The notes: a model not told the origin generated them from the letters alone. Counted from the stretch's first letter, positions 35,958 through 44,463 are shown. The stretch is 64,000 nucleotides of DNA from a bacterium MS4 (GCA_000752215.1 CCFG01000017.1:930001-994000); one strand, 5' to 3'. Numbers and translations are program-made.

Positions 35958-36776
35958 TCAGGTCAATTCTTCAAAATCCTCAACACTGAGAGAGGGGTTC
36001 AGCGCCACGTTGATTCCCATGCTCAGCAGTCTCGCGCCTCTGGAAATAATCAGGTCGATTTCACGCGGGGTCACCATCATCTGGGCGCCGCGCGGCGCGA
36101 TTTTCTCCTCGGACCCGTCCGTTTCACCGTCCAGCAGGTCCGCCGCCAGAGTGGCCGCGTCCACCACGGTCGGAATCCCCATGCTGACCACCGGAACGCC
36201 GAGCGTGCTTTCGTCGATGCGCGGCCTTGCGTTTCCCACGCCGGCCCCGGGAGAAATCCCCGCGGAGCAAAGCTGCACTGTGCAGCCCAGCCGGGCGGGA
36301 CTGCGCGCCGCAAGCGCGTCGACCGCAACCACGGCGTCCGGGTTCAGCTCCTTGACCAGCGCCTGCAGAAGCTCCACGGCTTCAATCCCCGTGCAGCCCA
36401 GCACCCCGGGGCTTACTACGGAAACGGGACGCAGCTTGTCCAGGCCCGTCACCTTTGCCAGCTCGCCCTTGATATGCCTTGTCGCCAGAATTTTTTCGGC
36501 GACGAGCGGCCCCAGCGCGTCCGGCGTAATAGCGCGGTTCCCCAGCCCCGCCACCAGAACGCTTCCCTTCTTTGGCAGCAGCGCGGACAGCTCCTGCGCG
36601 GTCAGGGTCAGCAGGCTGTTGTCGCTGTCGATATGGTCGGAAATCGCCTGCACCTCCAGCGTAACATAGGTGTTGCCCTCCTCGTCTATCCGTGTGACCG
36701 TGCAATCCTTTTCTTTTCGTGTAACGTGCCTGCTGGGTTCCGTATTTTCCAGCGCCAGATCGGTACGGAATACCAT
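35958..36776 (-). CDS. gpr: Germination protease Gpr
   Basis: A 272-residue GPR endopeptidase, the aspartic-type protease that degrades small acid-soluble spore proteins at germination. It begins with a short propeptide-like RTDLALE segment followed by VAGLGNRAITPDALGP and GIPTVVDAATL, both well conserved in the family. The length is shorter than the Bacillus enzyme (about 370) but usual for Clostridia. It is divergent from rpsT and precedes spoIIP. Confidence 0.94.
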   Translation of the reverse strand: MVFRTDLALENTEPSRHVTRKEKDCTVTRIDEEGNTYVTLEVQAISDHIDSDNSLLTLTAQELSALLPKKGSVLVAGLGNRAITPDALGPLVAEKILATRHIKGELAKVTGLDKLRPVSVVSPGVLGCTGIEAVELLQALVKELNPDAVVAVDALAARSPARLGCTVQLCSAGISPGAGVGNARPRIDESTLGVPVVSMGIPTVVDAATLAADLLDGETDGSEEKIAPRGAQMMVTPREIDLIISRGARLLSMGINVALNPSLSVEDFEELT

Positions 36777-36811
36777 AAAAAATCAGTCCTTTCCTATTTT
36801 TTTTAAAACAC

Positions 36812-36840
36812 TTGCATTTTTTGTCCATCGATGGTATTAT
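36812..36840 (+). promoter_or_regulatory. rpsT promoter
   Basis: TTGCAT (36812-36817), a 17-base spacer and TATTAT (36835-36840). The expected start leaves a leader of about 30 bases. Confidence 0.7.
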
Positions 36841-36875
36841 TATTGATACGTGACAATACCAAAGGAGGTGGAATC

Positions 36876-37139
36876 ATGCCTAACATTAAATCAGCCAAAA
36901 AACGCGTAAAGGTTATTGCTACAAAAACACTCATCAACAAGTCCTTTCATTCCGGACTGAAAACTGATATAAAGAAAGCAAACCTTGCCGTAGAATCCAA
37001 TGATGCCAACAAAGCGGATGCCGTTAAGGTTGCGATTAAGAAGCTTGATCAGGCTGCGGCAAAGGGAATCCTGCACAAAAACACAGCCGCAAGAAAAAAA
37101 TCAGCTCTTGCACGCAAGCTGAACGCAGCAAATGCATAA
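36876..37139 (+). CDS. rpsT: 30S ribosomal protein S20
   Basis: An 87-residue, Lys/Ala-rich protein beginning [13 protein letters not shown] and containing [18 protein letters not shown] near the end, the standard S20 layout. It binds 16S rRNA early in 30S assembly. The ATG at 36876 follows a perfect AAAGGAGGTG; the frame is open further upstream but without an RBS. Single gene divergent from gpr, as in B. subtilis. Confidence 0.98.
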   Translation: MPNIKSAKKRVKVIATKTLINKSFHSGLKTDIKKANLAVESNDANKADAVKVAIKKLDQAAAKGILHKNTAARKKSALARKLNAANA

Positions 37140-37162
37140 CCCTGAATACGCGGTTTAAAAGC

Positions 37163-37192
37163 AAAAGCAGAGCCTTGCGCCCTGCTTTTTTA
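37163..37192 (+). terminator. rpsT terminator
   Basis: AAAAGCAG and CTGCTTTT form an 8-bp stem followed by further T. Confidence 0.7.
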
Positions 37193-37241
37193 TTATACTC
37201 CGGAGCGCAGGGAGCGAATTTCCATAAACTTGCCGCTTTGA

Positions 37242-37270
37242 TTGACTTTTCAAAAAGAATTGGTTATTAT
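37242..37270 (+). promoter_or_regulatory. Promoter for the 50-residue membrane peptide gene
   Basis: TTGACT (37242-37247), a 17-base spacer and TATTAT (37265-37270), followed by further AT-rich sequence. Confidence 0.75.
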
Positions 37271-37316
37271 ATATTATATAAACAGGATCTAATCATGATA
37301 AACGGAGGTGCTCGTT

Positions 37317-37469
37317 TTGAAAAAATGTAATACATTATCCATATTGATTACAGTAATTTCCGCTATGACGGCCGTCGCGGCGGCTGTTGTTGCCGTCGTC
37401 CTCTTCTTTGAGAAAAAGAAAAAGGATGAAGAGGAGCTTGAGCACTACCTGGATTGTTCCATACAGTAA
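37317..37469 (+). CDS. Single-span membrane peptide, 50 residues
   Basis: A TTG start at 37317, seven bases after a near-perfect ACGGAGGTG, opens a frame ending at TAA 37467-37469. The peptide begins MKKCNTLSILITVISAM, has one hydrophobic span (about 7-31), then a charged stretch FFEKKKKDEEELEHYL and the C-terminus DCSIQ. Promoter, RBS and terminator all match, so it is a real one-gene unit. The function is unknown. Confidence 0.75.
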   Translation: MKKCNTLSILITVISAMTAVAAAVVAVVLFFEKKKKDEEELEHYLDCSIQ

Positions 37470-37498
37470 GGGACTTCCTCCGGTGCCATAACAGGATA

Positions 37499-37529
37499 CG
37501 GGCAGGTTTTGATACCTGCCCGTTTTTTT
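37499..37529 (+). terminator. Terminator after the membrane-peptide gene
   Basis: CGGGCAGG and CCTGCCCG form an 8-bp stem with an 8-base loop, then seven T. Confidence 0.9.
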
Positions 37530-37670
37530 CATGCTTTTAGCCTTACCATATATTTTTTGAAATACGTACGGTAATACAGCTTCCAGATCTCCCACAGAAG
37601 CATGCCGATGATCTGGCCGTTGATGATCCTGAAAATCCTGTACAGGATTTTCAGAACGAGAAAGGTTTTG

Positions 37671-38027
37671 CTAGCTCTTATCTCCCGACTTTGAAAACAG
37701 AGCAGCAACGTATCCGAAGAACACGGCCGCCGCGATACCCGCGGCACTCGCCGCAACGCCGCCCGTAAACGCGCCCAGCAAACCCTGTTCCCTGACCGCT
37801 TCAAGCGTCCCTTTCGCCATCAGATACCCAAAACCGGTCAGCGGCACCGTAGCGCCGGCCCCCGCGAAATCCACAAGCGGCCCGTACAGCCCCAGCCCCG
37901 TCAGCGCCACACCCAGTGTGACAAACAAAACAAGGATTCTGGCCGGCGTCAGCTTCGTAAAATCGATCAGTACCTGGCCGATCGCGCAAATGGCGCCGCC
38001 GATCAAAAAAGCCCATAAATAATCCAT
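37671..38027 (-). CDS. spoVAE: Stage V sporulation protein AE
   Basis: A 118-residue membrane protein of the SpoVAC/SpoVAE family with about four membrane segments. Characteristic parts are GGAICAIGQVLIDFTKLTPARILV and AGAGATVPLTGFG. SpoVA proteins form the channel that moves dipicolinic acid into and out of spores. The ATG at 38027 is preceded by CGAGGTGAAAAA. The usual partners spoVAC and spoVAD are not next to it in this window. Confidence 0.92.
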   Translation of the reverse strand: MDYLWAFLIGGAICAIGQVLIDFTKLTPARILVLFVTLGVALTGLGLYGPLVDFAGAGATVPLTGFGYLMAKGTLEAVREQGLLGAFTGGVAASAAGIAAAVFFGYVAALFSKSGDKS

Positions 38028-38102
38028 GTTTTTCACCTCGGCTTTATTTTCGCCGGATGATCGCTTCAATATACATTCGAAAGAATTAAATCAAAAAATA
38101 CC

Positions 38103-38128
38103 GCAAAAAAACCGGCCATCCGGCCGGT
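38103..38128 (-). terminator. Hairpin after the dioxygenase gene
   Basis: ACCGGCC-ATCC-GGCCGGT with an A-run on the plus strand, read as T on the minus strand. Confidence 0.75.
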
Positions 38129-38141
38129 TCGCTTTGGTTTA

Positions 38142-38903
38142 TTATGAAAAGACGTAGGAGGTCATGGAAAGACTTCCCGCCATACGCGCTTCATTATAGA
38201 TTTTGACCTGATTCTTTTCATCCGCCGCTCCCAGAACGTACAGCAGCGGGTCAAAGTGTTCCCGTGTGGGGAACGCGTGTTTTGCACATTCTCCCGCTTT
38301 TTTGTATTCGATCACCGCGCTGAAATCCCCGTCCTGAATATGATCGCGGATATATGCGTCGAACTCGTCCGCAAAGGGGTATCCGCCCCGTACGGAAAAA
38401 TCCACAAGCGCCAGATTATGTACCACGTTTCCGCTCCCGAAAATCAGCACATTCTCCTCCCGCAGAGCCTTCAGCTTCCTGCCGGCGTCGAACATCTCCC
38501 GAGGGGTCAGCCTTCCGTCAATGCTCATCTGCACCACCGGGATATCCGCCCGCGGATACATCAGCCTCAGCACGCTCCACGCCCCGTGGTCAATGCCCCA
38601 GGTTCGGTCCTCCAGACAGTCCCCGCCGATCAGCTTCATTGTCTCGGCCGCAAGCTCCGGAGCGCCGGGAGCCGGATACTGAATATCGTATAGTTCCCTG
38701 GGAAAGCCGTAAAAATCATGGATGGTTTTCGGCTTTTCCTGCGTCATCAGCCGGGTACGGTCGGTATACCAGTGAGCGGAAACCGCCAGAATCGCATCCG
38801 GCCTGGGGATTTCCGCACCGATCTCTCTCCAGCCCGCCGTGTACTCATTTTCCTCAATCGCGTTCATAGGCGACCCATGTCCTATAAAAACCACCGGCAT
38901 CAT
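38142..38903 (-). CDS. Class III extradiol dioxygenase (YgiD/LigB-like, DOPA dioxygenase family)
   Basis: A 253-residue enzyme of the 4,5-DOPA extradiol dioxygenase group. Metal-ligand histidines are expected in FIGHGSPM, VSAHWY and VVHNLALV, and LDGRL-like and THE-type positions are replaced by SIDGRLTP. Activity on aromatic diols requires oxygen, so its role in a probable anaerobe is unclear; oxygen or catechol detoxification is possible. It is a single gene, close to asnB but with its own terminator. Confidence 0.82.
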   Translation of the reverse strand: MMPVVFIGHGSPMNAIEENEYTAGWREIGAEIPRPDAILAVSAHWYTDRTRLMTQEKPKTIHDFYGFPRELYDIQYPAPGAPELAAETMKLIGGDCLEDRTWGIDHGAWSVLRLMYPRADIPVVQMSIDGRLTPREMFDAGRKLKALREENVLIFGSGNVVHNLALVDFSVRGGYPFADEFDAYIRDHIQDGDFSAVIEYKKAGECAKHAFPTREHFDPLLYVLGAADEKNQVKIYNEARMAGSLSMTSYVFS

Positions 38904-38968
38904 CCGATTTTTCCCCTTTCCAATGAAAGCTCCTCAGAAATTCGCGTTTGCAATCAGTCCCGACACGG

Positions 38969-40837
38969 CTACCGGATGACCGGAAGATCGCCCGGTTCGT
39001 GGGAACCGCCGTTAAAATAAATATCGTACCAGACGAGGAAGACAAAAATCGTCCAGATTTTGCGGTTGTTGTCCCGCTTCCCGCTGTAGTGGTCGTCAAG
39101 AAATTTCATCAGCTCGTCGGTGTTGAAGAACTGCTTTGCGGTTTCGCCCGTAAAAGCGTCCTTAACAACGTTATAGTATTTTTCATCCCTGAGCCACACG
39201 CGCGTCGGCACCGGGAAGCCCAGCTTTTTCTTCTGCGCGGTCGCGTCCGGCAGATGCTTCATCGCGGCAAGGCGCATCGCGTACTTGGTGTTTTCCTTAT
39301 TCACCCGCAGCTTTCTCGGAATACGGGAAGCCACCCCGAACACCTCTTTGTCGAGGAACGGCACGCGCAGCTCCAGCGAATTCGCCATGCTCATGCGGTC
39401 CGCTTTCAAAAGGATGTCGCCGACCAGCCACACGTTGATGTCCAGATACTGCATCTTGGTCACGTCGTCCTTGTCCTTTACGCGGTCGTAATACGGCTTT
39501 GTCAGCTCCTGCGGACGGGTGACCGGAATATCGCTTTTCAGCAGACGGCGTTTTTCGTCCATGGTAAACATACTGCAGTTTCCGATAAAGTTTTCCTCGA
39601 TCGGCAGTGCGCCGCGCATCAGGAAGCTTTTTCCCCGGAAGGAAAACGGCAGCGCCTTCGCAACCGCCGCCAGCGCCTTGCGCAGGCCGAGTGGCAGCTT
39701 TTTGTAGCCTTCAAAATCATCCGGCTCGTGATAAATATTGTATCCGCCGAACAGCTCGTCCGCACCCTCGCCGGAAAGCACCACCTTCACGTACTCGCTC
39801 GCCATTTTCGAAACAAAATAGAGGGCGATACAGGACGCGTCGGCCAGAGGCTGGTCCATATGGTACTGCACCTTGCGGATATTTCCCCAGTATTCGTCGG
39901 CAGAAATGACCTTATAGTGATGTTCCACGCCGATCTTTTCGGAAAGGTTCTTTGCCCAGTCGATTTCGTTGTATTTTTCCCCGTAATCGAACCCGACCGT
40001 AAAGGTCTTCTGCCCGGCGAAGTAGGTGGAAACATAGCTGGAATCCACGCCGCTGGACAGGAAGCACCCGACTTCCACGTCGCTGATTTTGTGCGCGCTG
40101 ACCGAGTCCTCAAACACCTTTTCGATTTCCTCGACGGCCTGTTCCCGGGTCATGCCGGGGTCCTCGCTGAATTTCGGCTCCCAGTAGCGGTGGGTTTCGA
40201 CCTTGCCGTCCTTGTACCAGAGGTAGTGCGCCGGCATCAGGCAGTAGACATTCTCGAAGAAGGTTTCCGGCGGAACGGCGTATTCAAACGAGATGTAATT
40301 GTTCAGCGCGTTTTTATTGAATTTCTTTTCAAAGCCGGGAAATTCCAGAATACTCTTGATTTCGGAACCGTAAACAAAATGGCCGCCGACCTGCGTGTAA
40401 TGCATCGGCTTGATTCCGAAATAGTCGCGGGCAATAAACACGCTCTTTTCGACGGTGTCGTAGATGGCAAACGCGAACATCCCGCGCAGCTTGGTCAGAA
40501 GGTCTTCATGCCATTCCTCAAAGCCGTGGATCAGCACCTCGGAATCGGTCTGGGTATAAAAACGGTGACCCTTTTCCAGCAGGATGTTTCTGAGCTCCCG
40601 GTAGTTATAGATTTCCCCGTTAAACGTAAGCACCAGGGTTTTGTTCTCGTTGTAGATCGGCTGGTCGCCCGAGGAAGCGACGTCGATGATGCTCAGGCGC
40701 CGGAAGCCCATGGATATATCGGAATCGGTAAAAAACCCGTTGGAGTCCGGGCCCCTGTGGGTGATTTTATCGGTCATGCTTTTAATCACTGCGTCGCGGT
40801 CGATTACTTCACCGGTAAATCCGCACAATCCGCACAT
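38969..40837 (-). CDS. asnB: Asparagine synthase (glutamine-hydrolysing)
   Basis: A 622-residue AsnB that makes asparagine from aspartate, glutamine and ATP. The N-terminal glutaminase domain starts with the catalytic MCGLCGF (Cys2) and includes THRGPDSNGF. The synthetase domain has the ATP-pyrophosphatase loop FLSSGVDSSY (SSGVDSS where many enzymes have SGGxDSS). It starts five bases after the CpXC gene with GGGGAGGA upstream, so the two are cotranscribed. Confidence 0.95.
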   Translation of the reverse strand: MCGLCGFTGEVIDRDAVIKSMTDKITHRGPDSNGFFTDSDISMGFRRLSIIDVASSGDQPIYNENKTLVLTFNGEIYNYRELRNILLEKGHRFYTQTDSEVLIHGFEEWHEDLLTKLRGMFAFAIYDTVEKSVFIARDYFGIKPMHYTQVGGHFVYGSEIKSILEFPGFEKKFNKNALNNYISFEYAVPPETFFENVYCLMPAHYLWYKDGKVETHRYWEPKFSEDPGMTREQAVEEIEKVFEDSVSAHKISDVEVGCFLSSGVDSSYVSTYFAGQKTFTVGFDYGEKYNEIDWAKNLSEKIGVEHHYKVISADEYWGNIRKVQYHMDQPLADASCIALYFVSKMASEYVKVVLSGEGADELFGGYNIYHEPDDFEGYKKLPLGLRKALAAVAKALPFSFRGKSFLMRGALPIEENFIGNCSMFTMDEKRRLLKSDIPVTRPQELTKPYYDRVKDKDDVTKMQYLDINVWLVGDILLKADRMSMANSLELRVPFLDKEVFGVASRIPRKLRVNKENTKYAMRLAAMKHLPDATAQKKKLGFPVPTRVWLRDEKYYNVVKDAFTGETAKQFFNTDELMKFLDDHYSGKRDNNRKIWTIFVFLVWYDIYFNGGSHEPGDLPVIR

Positions 40838-40842
40838 CTGTC

Positions 40843-41505
40843 TTAGTCCTCCCCGCCGCGGTACACCCGCAAAATATTTTCAGCGGCGGCAGAATCCACC
40901 GCCACAAAATCGTCGTCCCGTGAAACCGCGCCCACGCTTTCCACAATCTCCAGCGATTTGCGGTAAACGTCCATACGCGTTCCCTGCTGTACCGGCTCGT
41001 CCTCTCCCTGCAGGAAAAAGGAAAACACAATCCGGTTCTCTTTTTCATCCGCGTAGCAAAAGTATCCGGAGGAAGTCTTTCGGTCGTGTTTTTTGCCCGC
41101 CACGTCGGTAAGTGCAAGCTTGACCAGCTCCACCGCAAAATCGTTCAGCCCGGCCTCAAAAATAAGCACTTTTTCCTTCAGACCCGCCAGCGAAGTCACC
41201 GCCCGCTTGGCCATCCCGTTAAACTGCGGAAAAGCTTCTCCCACGCTGACCGGTTCCAGCTGGCAGCAGCCGCTGTTCGGCACAACATATACCATAAACT
41301 GATTTTCTTTATCGTGATAAAGGCAAGGATAAACAAGCTGCGCTTCATAGCCGCATTCCGGACATTTCCAGTCAAACAGCGTTTCATCCAGGATGCGCTG
41401 CCGCAAATCCGGATTCTCCCCGGCGTTGATTTCGGGGCTCATCGCTGTTTTTACCACGGCACCGCAGTGAGGGCAGCTTACGTCCCTGTTTCCAACCGAT
41501 GGCAT
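40843..41505 (-). CDS. CpXC domain zinc-binding protein
   Basis: A 220-residue protein with two Cys pairs near the N-terminus, CPHCGAV and CPECGYE, separated by about 40 residues, as in the CpXC family. The remaining part is predicted globular and of unknown role. AAGGAGGAAA precedes the ATG. It lies directly upstream of asnB, with five bases between the genes. Confidence 0.8.
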   Translation of the reverse strand: MPSVGNRDVSCPHCGAVVKTAMSPEINAGENPDLRQRILDETLFDWKCPECGYEAQLVYPCLYHDKENQFMVYVVPNSGCCQLEPVSVGEAFPQFNGMAKRAVTSLAGLKEKVLIFEAGLNDFAVELVKLALTDVAGKKHDRKTSSGYFCYADEKENRIVFSFFLQGEDEPVQQGTRMDVYRKSLEIVESVGAVSRDDDFVAVDSAAAENILRVYRGGED

Positions 41506-41665
41506 TTTTATTTCCTCCTTAGCCTTTGCGTATTTGTTTATTATATCACAACAAATTTAAAAAAGGAACAGAATTAAATAATCCTGTTATTTTTCAAACT
41601 TTTGAGTTATAATAATAGCATTGAAATCCTATCATGAATACCGCTATTGCGGCAGGAGGTACGCT

Positions 41666-42193
41666 ATGAATTTTTTTGAAAATGTAACCGGCAGGGTAAC
41701 AAAAGCAGTCGACTATGTTGTTGAGAAAAACCGCAAAGCCGCGCTGATAAATCGCATCAGGATCGTGATTAAAAACGAAAGGGAAAACGAAGCGCGCGCC
41801 TACGTCGCATTGGGAAAATATTATTTTCAGAATCTGCGCGACGCGCAGAACGAGGAAACCGAGTCCCTGTGCAAAGCGGTGGAAGCCGCCGACAAGCGCA
41901 TAAAGAAGGCGTTTGACAAGCTCGACGAGCTCACCGCCGAAGAAGGGTATGAGGACGACGCCTGTACCGACTGTACGGACGACTGCGATTACTGCCCGTG
42001 CGGCTGTTCCGGTGAATCCGATACGGAAAGCACGGACGTCCCCGCGCCGGAACCGGAGGACGAGATCGCACCCGCCGATTTTCCGCTCCATTTCCCCATT
42101 GTTGACAAGGCAAACGACAGGGATGACGCGTCCGAAGAGGCGGCCGAGGAAGCGGCGGACGACGAGGACGAGGCCCAGCCCACGCTGGACTGA
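41666..42193 (+). CDS. Acidic protein with a cysteine cluster, upstream of mnmA
   Basis: A 175-residue protein. Residues 1-95 are helical and basic (NFFENVTGRVTKAVDYV, then KNERENEARAYVALGKYYF). Residues 95-115 hold a compact cysteine run, CTDCTDDCDYCPCGC, suggestive of metal binding. The C-terminal third is very acidic (Glu/Asp/Ala). There is no membrane segment. The ATG at 41666 follows GGCAGGAGGT and a TATAAT lies at 41608-41613. It precedes mnmA by eight bases, so it is cotranscribed. I do not recognise a characterised family. Confidence 0.75.
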   Translation: MNFFENVTGRVTKAVDYVVEKNRKAALINRIRIVIKNERENEARAYVALGKYYFQNLRDAQNEETESLCKAVEAADKRIKKAFDKLDELTAEEGYEDDACTDCTDDCDYCPCGCSGESDTESTDVPAPEPEDEIAPADFPLHFPIVDKANDRDDASEEAAEEAADDEDEAQPTLD

Positions 42194-42201
42194 GCGGGAA
42201 T

Positions 42202-43275
42202 ATGAAGAAAAAAGTTATGCTCGGCATGAGCGGCGGCGTGGACAGCTCCGTTGCCGCGCTCCTGCTTCTCAGGGACGGATACGACGTTACCGGCGTCACC
42301 CTGCGGCTGCGGCCGGACGAATACATGTGCCAGAGCGCGGCGGGCGGCTGCTGCTCGCTGGACGATATCGACGACGCACGCAGGGTTGCCTACAAGCTTG
42401 GGATCGACCATCTGGTCCTCAATTTTACGGACGTTTTTGAAAAGGACGTCATCGACTATTTCGCGGCACAGTACGCGGCGGGGCTGACGCCCAACCCGTG
42501 TATCGCCTGCAACCGCCACGTCAAGTTCGACGCCATGCTCCGCCGAGCGAAGGAGCTGGATTTTGACTATATCTCCACCGGCCACTACGCCGTGATCGAA
42601 CAGAACGCGGCGGGGCGCTGGCTTTTGAAAAAAGCGCCCGCCAGCAAGGACCAGAGCTACGTGCTGTACTCCTTTACACAGGAGCAGCTCAGCCGCACCC
42701 TGATGCCGCTGGGAAAATACACAAAGCCCGAGGCGCGCGCCATGGCGGAGGAAGCCGGGCTGCCCGTCGCGCACAAGCCGGACAGTCAGGAAATCTGCTT
42801 TGTGGAAAACAACGATTACGCCGGATTCATTGAGCGCTACACCGGAAAAACCGCTCCGCAGGGCGATTTCGTGGACCAGAGCGGAAACGTGATCGGCCGC
42901 CACCGCGGCATCACCCGCTACACCGTCGGTCAGCGCAAGGGGCTGGGCGTTACCTTCGGCAAGCCCATGTATGTGACTGGGATCGATACGGTACATAACC
43001 GGATTACACTGGGGGAAGAGGGCAGCCAGTACGCATCCTCGCTGATTGCGGCGGACCTCAATTTCATCCCGTTCGATACCTTGGAAAAGGAAACGGAGAT
43101 CACCGCCAAAGTGCGGTATCAGGCGAAGCCCGCAAAGGCGAAGCTGGTTCCGCTCGGGGACGGAAAAGTCCGTGTGGATTTTGAAGAAGCGCAGCGTGCG
43201 GTCACGCCGGGACAAGCCGTCGTCTTTTACGACGGGGACCTTGTGGTCGGCGGCGGCACGATTCAGCCGGGATAA
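42202..43275 (+). CDS. mnmA: tRNA 2-thiouridylase MnmA
   Basis: A 357-residue enzyme that thiolates U34 of tRNAs for Lys, Glu and Gln. It has the PP-loop GMSGGVDSSVAA at the N-terminus, the first catalytic cysteine in TPNPCIACNRHVKF (about residue 97-100) and the second in SQEICFVENNDY (about 197). A C-terminal beta-barrel domain follows. It is cotranscribed with the acidic Cys-cluster protein and ends at a strong terminator. Confidence 0.95.
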   Translation: MKKKVMLGMSGGVDSSVAALLLLRDGYDVTGVTLRLRPDEYMCQSAAGGCCSLDDIDDARRVAYKLGIDHLVLNFTDVFEKDVIDYFAAQYAAGLTPNPCIACNRHVKFDAMLRRAKELDFDYISTGHYAVIEQNAAGRWLLKKAPASKDQSYVLYSFTQEQLSRTLMPLGKYTKPEARAMAEEAGLPVAHKPDSQEICFVENNDYAGFIERYTGKTAPQGDFVDQSGNVIGRHRGITRYTVGQRKGLGVTFGKPMYVTGIDTVHNRITLGEEGSQYASSLIAADLNFIPFDTLEKETEITAKVRYQAKPAKAKLVPLGDGKVRVDFEEAQRAVTPGQAVVFYDGDLVVGGGTIQPG

Positions 43276-43279
43276 CATC

Positions 43280-43313
43280 AAGGGCGGAGCCGTTTTTGGC
43301 TCCGCCCTTTCAG
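43280..43313. terminator. Terminator between mnmA and the convergent membrane-protein gene
   Basis: AAGGGCGGAGCC-GTTTTT-GGCTCCGCCCTT is a perfect 12-bp stem. The T-run is short. Confidence 0.8.
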
Positions 43314-43564
43314 CGTTTATTTTCCAGAAAATACAGAAGAAGGAGCCCGACACAAAATATCCCGAAGACGACAAAAATCCCTTTCAGGCGCTTCTGCGTC
43401 GGATGATTTCCATAGCTATAGGAGCATAATAAGGCAAAAACAACGACCGAACATACCCAGTTCTGCCATTCGCCGCGCGTGAATCCCGCAGAATAAAGTA
43501 CCGCCGCAAAAGCGCCCCACAGAACGATTCGAATCGACCGGACGCGGCTGCCGTCTTTGTTCAT
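43310..43564 (-). CDS. Small three-span membrane protein
   Basis: An 84-residue protein beginning MNKDGSRVRSIRIVLWG with hydrophobic spans at about 12-27, 33-47 and 62-80. AAAGGGGGCGG precedes the ATG at 43564. It follows the zinc-ribbon membrane gene by 34 bases and is probably cotranscribed with it. No family recognised. Confidence 0.65.
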   Translation of the reverse strand: MNKDGSRVRSIRIVLWGAFAAVLYSAGFTRGEWQNWVCSVVVFALLCSYSYGNHPTQKRLKGIFVVFGIFCVGLLLLYFLENKR

Positions 43565-43598
43565 TTTACCGCCCCCTTTTCTGACCGAAAGCCGGTCA

Positions 43599-43913
43599 CT
43601 ACTTGAAACCGTACCCGCAGTGCGGGCATTTCGGGTAATCCATATCGCATTTCTTCCCACAGTTCGGGCAGGTGATCTGCATGATTTCCGGCGCGTTGTC
43701 CCGACGGTCCTCGCTGATTTTCAGCTGATCCTCCAGCACATTGACCCTGTTCATCAGGTCGCCGACGGCGATCAGCAGCAGGCCGAGAAGCCCCGCGGTA
43801 AAAACGCTGAGGAAAACCCAGAAGTCCTTGTCGGAGGACGCGAGCTCCGCAAGGAAAAGACCGATCCCTGCAATCAGGAACACCAATCCCGCCTCTTTAA
43901 AAAATCTGGCCAT
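43599..43913 (-). CDS. Membrane protein with a C-terminal zinc ribbon
   Basis: A 104-residue protein with two hydrophobic segments (about 8-24 and 33-51), a short helical linker and a C-terminal zinc ribbon, CPNCGKKCDMDYPKCPHCGYGF. The ribbon should be cytosolic. A regulatory or protein-binding role is likely, but nothing specific can be said. Confidence 0.72.
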   Translation of the reverse strand: MARFFKEAGLVFLIAGIGLFLAELASSDKDFWVFLSVFTAGLLGLLLIAVGDLMNRVNVLEDQLKISEDRRDNAPEIMQITCPNCGKKCDMDYPKCPHCGYGFK

Positions 43914-43989
43914 CTTACACCACCCTGTAATTCTTACTGGTAATTATATCACAGATACCCTGTCGATACAAACGGATTTGGCAAGTCGG

Positions 43990-44166
43990 GCCGCCGCGGC
44001 GAAAGGAGTGGCTCCCTCCGCATCAGCCTTCCGTGAAACTCCCCCAGCCGCTCCGCGGCAGCCCCCTCAAAGAGGGAGCCTTCAGGAACGACCTCGGTCT
44101 CCCTCCCAGAGGGAGGTGGCGCGCCCGGCGCGTCGGAGGGAGTACACCCCCGCTCAGCCTCCCTCA
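43990..44166. repeat. Tandem intergenic palindromic repeats (CTCCCTC/GAGGGAG family)
   Basis: At least two diverged units lie side by side: ACTCCCCCAGCCGCTCCGCG...AGAGGGAGCC (44038-44080) and TCTCCCTCCCAGAGGGAGG...GGAGGGAGTA (44098-44144). Partial arms are at 44010 and 44155. They belong to the same family as the unit at 23547. The last arm touches the end of the sigma-like gene. Confidence 0.7.
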
Positions 44167-44463
44167 ATTTAACCGCGAGAAGGAATATCCCACTACCCGG
44201 CGCAGCCGTTCCCGCGCTTTTTTCAGATGCTTCGACACGGTCGGCGGCGTAACGCCGATGATCTCCGCGACCTCCTGTACGCTTTTCTGCTCGAAATACC
44301 GCAACCGCAGACAGTCGCGCTGCCGTTCGGTCAGCTCTCCTTCCATCGCGCGCCGCAGCGCCCCGCGCATCCTGAGATGCTCTCCCCCGTCGTCGTTCTC
44401 TTCCCGACCGACATTCAGCCGGTCCCCGAACAGGTCCAAGCTCAAATTGCTTTTTCTTCTCAT
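44164..44463 (-). CDS. Sigma-70 region 4-like DNA-binding protein
   Basis: A 99-residue protein whose C-terminal half is a sigma region 4-type HTH: ELTERQRDCLRLRYFEQKSVQEVAEIIGVTPPTVSKHLKKARERL. There is no region 2, so it is not a complete sigma factor; it may be an accessory subunit or a stand-alone regulator. Its ATG overlaps the stop of the upstream 67-residue gene by four bases, so the two are translationally coupled. Its end abuts intergenic repeats. Confidence 0.78.
   Translation of the reverse strand: MRRKSNLSLDLFGDRLNVGREENDDGGEHLRMRGALRRAMEGELTERQRDCLRLRYFEQKSVQEVAEIIGVTPPTVSKHLKKARERLRRVVGYSFSRLN

Noticed and set aside
37529-37670. A minus-strand frame ending ...WEIWKLYYRTYFKKYMVRLKA after spoVAE
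   Set aside because: The sequence looks protein-like, but there is no ATG, GTG or TTG with an RBS after the spoVAE stop. The only ATG upstream lies 134 bases inside spoVAE. Without a start I do not list it as a gene.
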